From Anaerolineaceae bacterium oral taxon 439 (GTDB lineage Bacteria; Chloroflexota; Anaerolineae; Anaerolineales; Anaerolineaceae): a stretch of 64,000 nucleotides of DNA. The stretch lies in NCBI GenBank assembly GCA_001717545.1, contig CP017039.1, positions 1,550,001 through 1,614,000 on the forward strand, in the 5' to 3' direction. The notes beneath the pieces were generated by a model, which saw only the letters and a program-made list of their open reading frames with translations, had not been told where the DNA came from and made no database searches. Numbering within the stretch: the first letter of the stretch is position 1; the number at the start of each line of letters is the position of its first letter. Position numbers and translations under genes: made by a program. Positions 62,742-64,000 of this stretch are shown in pieces.

Positions 62742-63584
62742 ATGTATAAAATTTTACGAAAGAAATCATTGAACCCGACTGTCACGCTGATGGAAGTGGA
62801 GGCGCCGTTTGTCGCTCGAAAGGCGAAAGCCGGCCAGTTTATTATTTTTCGGGTCGACGCGTTCGGCGAACGCGTGCCATTGACGATCGCCGACGCTAAT
62901 CCGGAAACGGGAAGCGTCACGATTATTTTCCAAATCGTCGGGGCGGCGACGCAGAAGCTGAACATGCTGAACGAGGGCGAGTTTATTCAGGATTTCGTCG
63001 GTCCGTTGGGCACGCCTTCGAAGGTTGAAGGTTTCAAGAAGGTTGCGGTCGTCGGCGGAGGCGTCGGCTCCGCGATCGCTTATCCGGTCGCGAAAGCGTT
63101 TCATAATGCCGGCGCAATCGTGCATACGATCGCGGGTTTTCGGAGTCAGGACCTGGTTATCTTAGAGGACGAATTCCGCGCGGTCAGCGAAAAAATGGTC
63201 CTGATGACCGATGATGGAAGTTACGGCGAGAAAGGGCTGGTGACCGACGCGCTGCGTTCGCTGATCGACGGCGGGGAAAATTACGAAGAGGTTGTCGCGA
63301 TCGGACCGTTGATCATGATGAAATTTGTTGCGAAGCTCACGAAAGAATACGGTATCCATACGGTCGTATCGATGAACCCGATTATGGTCGACGGAACCGG
63401 GATGTGCGGATGCTGCCGGCTGACGGTTGGCGGGAAGACGCTGTTTGCCTGCGTCGACGGTCCTGAATTCGACGCGCATCAGGTCGATTTCGACGAAGCG
63501 ATTTCGCGCTCCGGGATTTATAAAGGTTTTGAACGTCACGCGTACGAAGAATCCTGCAATCTCTTCAAACAGGAGGTTAAATAA
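62742..63584 (+). CDS. nfnA: NfnA-type ferredoxin:NADP+ oxidoreductase small subunit
   Basis: 280 aa. An FAD-binding part (MYKILRKKSLNPTVTLMEVE, RVPLTIADANPETGSVTIIF), an NAD(H) region with VAVVGGGVGSAIAYPVAKAF, and a C-terminal [2Fe-2S] site (GMCGCCRLTVGGKTLFACVD). The family includes the electron-bifurcating transhydrogenase NfnAB and sulfide dehydrogenase SudB; the following gltA-like gene supports NfnAB. The ATG at 62742 has AAAGGG upstream. Confidence 0.86.
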   Translation: MYKILRKKSLNPTVTLMEVEAPFVARKAKAGQFIIFRVDAFGERVPLTIADANPETGSVTIIFQIVGAATQKLNMLNEGEFIQDFVGPLGTPSKVEGFKKVAVVGGGVGSAIAYPVAKAFHNAGAIVHTIAGFRSQDLVILEDEFRAVSEKMVLMTDDGSYGEKGLVTDALRSLIDGGENYEEVVAIGPLIMMKFVAKLTKEYGIHTVVSMNPIMVDGTGMCGCCRLTVGGKTLFACVDGPEFDAHQVDFDEAISRSGIYKGFERHAYEESCNLFKQEVK

Positions 63585-63586
63585 TC

Positions 63587-64000
63587 ATGGCTAACATGCG
63601 ACCAACCAAGAATGAAATGCCGGAGCAGCCGGCTCTCGTCCGCAACCATAATTTTAAAGAAGTGACGCTCGGTTATACGCCGGAGCTGGCGATCGACGAA
63701 GCGAAGCGCTGCCTGCAATGTAAACATCGTCCCTGCGTCGCCGGATGCCCCGTGAATATTAAGATCCCTGATTTTCTCAAGCTGATTACAGAAGGCGATT
63801 TCGAGGCCGCCTATCAGAAAATTTACGAGACGAACGGCCTGCCGGCGATTTCGGGGCGCGTCTGTCCGCAGGAATCGCAGTGCGAACAGCGCTGCGTCCG
63901 CGGGATCCGCGGCGAGCCGGTCGCGATCGGCCGGCTTGAACGGTTTGTCGCCGATTATCATAATAGCCTCCCGGAAGCGCCGGCGGAAAAACCGGTCCCG
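63587..64000 (+). CDS. nfnB: NfnB / glutamate synthase small-subunit-like protein (3' end outside window)
   Basis: 138 residues are seen, starting MANMRPTKNEMPEQPALVRN, then the N-terminal FeS domain with CLQCKHRPCVAGCPV and CPQESQCEQRC. These hold the [4Fe-4S] clusters of the GltA/NfnB type. It starts 2 nt after nfnA with AGGAGG upstream. The catalytic flavin domain is cut off by the window end. Confidence 0.88.
   Translation, partial: MANMRPTKNEMPEQPALVRNHNFKEVTLGYTPELAIDEAKRCLQCKHRPCVAGCPVNIKIPDFLKLITEGDFEAAYQKIYETNGLPAISGRVCPQESQCEQRCVRGIRGEPVAIGRLERFVADYHNSLPEAPAEKPVP

Noticed and set aside
1-64000. CRISPR array or tandem repeat array
   Set aside because: No regularly spaced repeats were seen anywhere; repeated motifs are limited to the IS flanks and the A/B copies.

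Overview
The window reads as a GC-rich bacterial chromosome, densely coding, most likely from a host-associated anaerobe of the Chloroflexota, class Anaerolineae. This is an inference. It rests on secreted and lipid-anchored NBR1-type Ig-like proteins with Thr/Pro-rich linkers, a ribosomal L31 with a long extra domain, several sugar ABC importers, a selenium-metabolism cluster and codon use rich in GCG/CGG/ATC. There is no rRNA, CRISPR array or prophage. The only RNA gene is one initiator tRNA.

Layout. 1-8.0 kb: tail of a secreted protein, a GH29 alpha-L-fucosidase, a converging operon (cutC, solute-binding protein, two YtcP/LplB-type permeases) and an AT-rich MFS gene. 8.2-13.1 kb: leucine operon leuA-leuC-leuD-leuB behind a probable leucine-rich leader peptide and attenuator. 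13.2-15.5 kb: a secreted PpiC foldase and two small membrane proteins. 15.7-20.7 kb: pfkA-ppx-ppk, linking glycolysis and polyphosphate. 20.8-24.2 kb: a 3-hydroxyacyl-CoA dehydrogenase, an intact IS481-like element beside the rplU promoter, then rplU-rpmA and an L31 gene fused to an RNA polymerase alpha-CTD-like domain. 24.3-28.0 kb: a GT-C/GT2/methyltransferase surface-glycan operon. 28.1-28.8 kb: tRNA-fMet and a decayed transposase. 29-38 kb: a Cys-rich secreted transglycosylase-like protein, a DUF1015 gene, two NBR1-domain proteins, queG, ligA and a zinc-ribbon membrane protein. 38-41.9 kb: divergent selenium cluster (yedE, yedF, DUF3343 / cysteine desulfurase, LysR). 41.9-46.0 kb: a DUF2142-type membrane protein and an 8-oxoguanine-deaminase-like amidohydrolase.

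46-56 kb is the accessory region. Two foreign-looking cargos sit between the convergent genes for the amidohydrolase and a NahK-type sugar kinase: a single alpha/beta hydrolase, and a two-gene operon encoding a 1343-aa protein and a 1624-aa DEAH helicase with a DUF1998-like C-terminus. The pair has the architecture of a Druantia type III (druH-druE) anti-phage system. Degraded second copies of both host-gene 3' ends lie back to back between the cargos, so the locus reads A-cargo1-B'-A'-cargo2-B. This points to tandem duplication or repeated loading of one intergenic hotspot without any integrase.

56-62.6 kb: sugar import and activation (binding protein, two permeases, nucleotidyltransferase, NahK-like kinase) with a divergent PocR-AraC regulator. 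With the fucosidase this suggests use of host glycans. The window ends in nfnA and the first part of nfnB (electron-bifurcating transhydrogenase).
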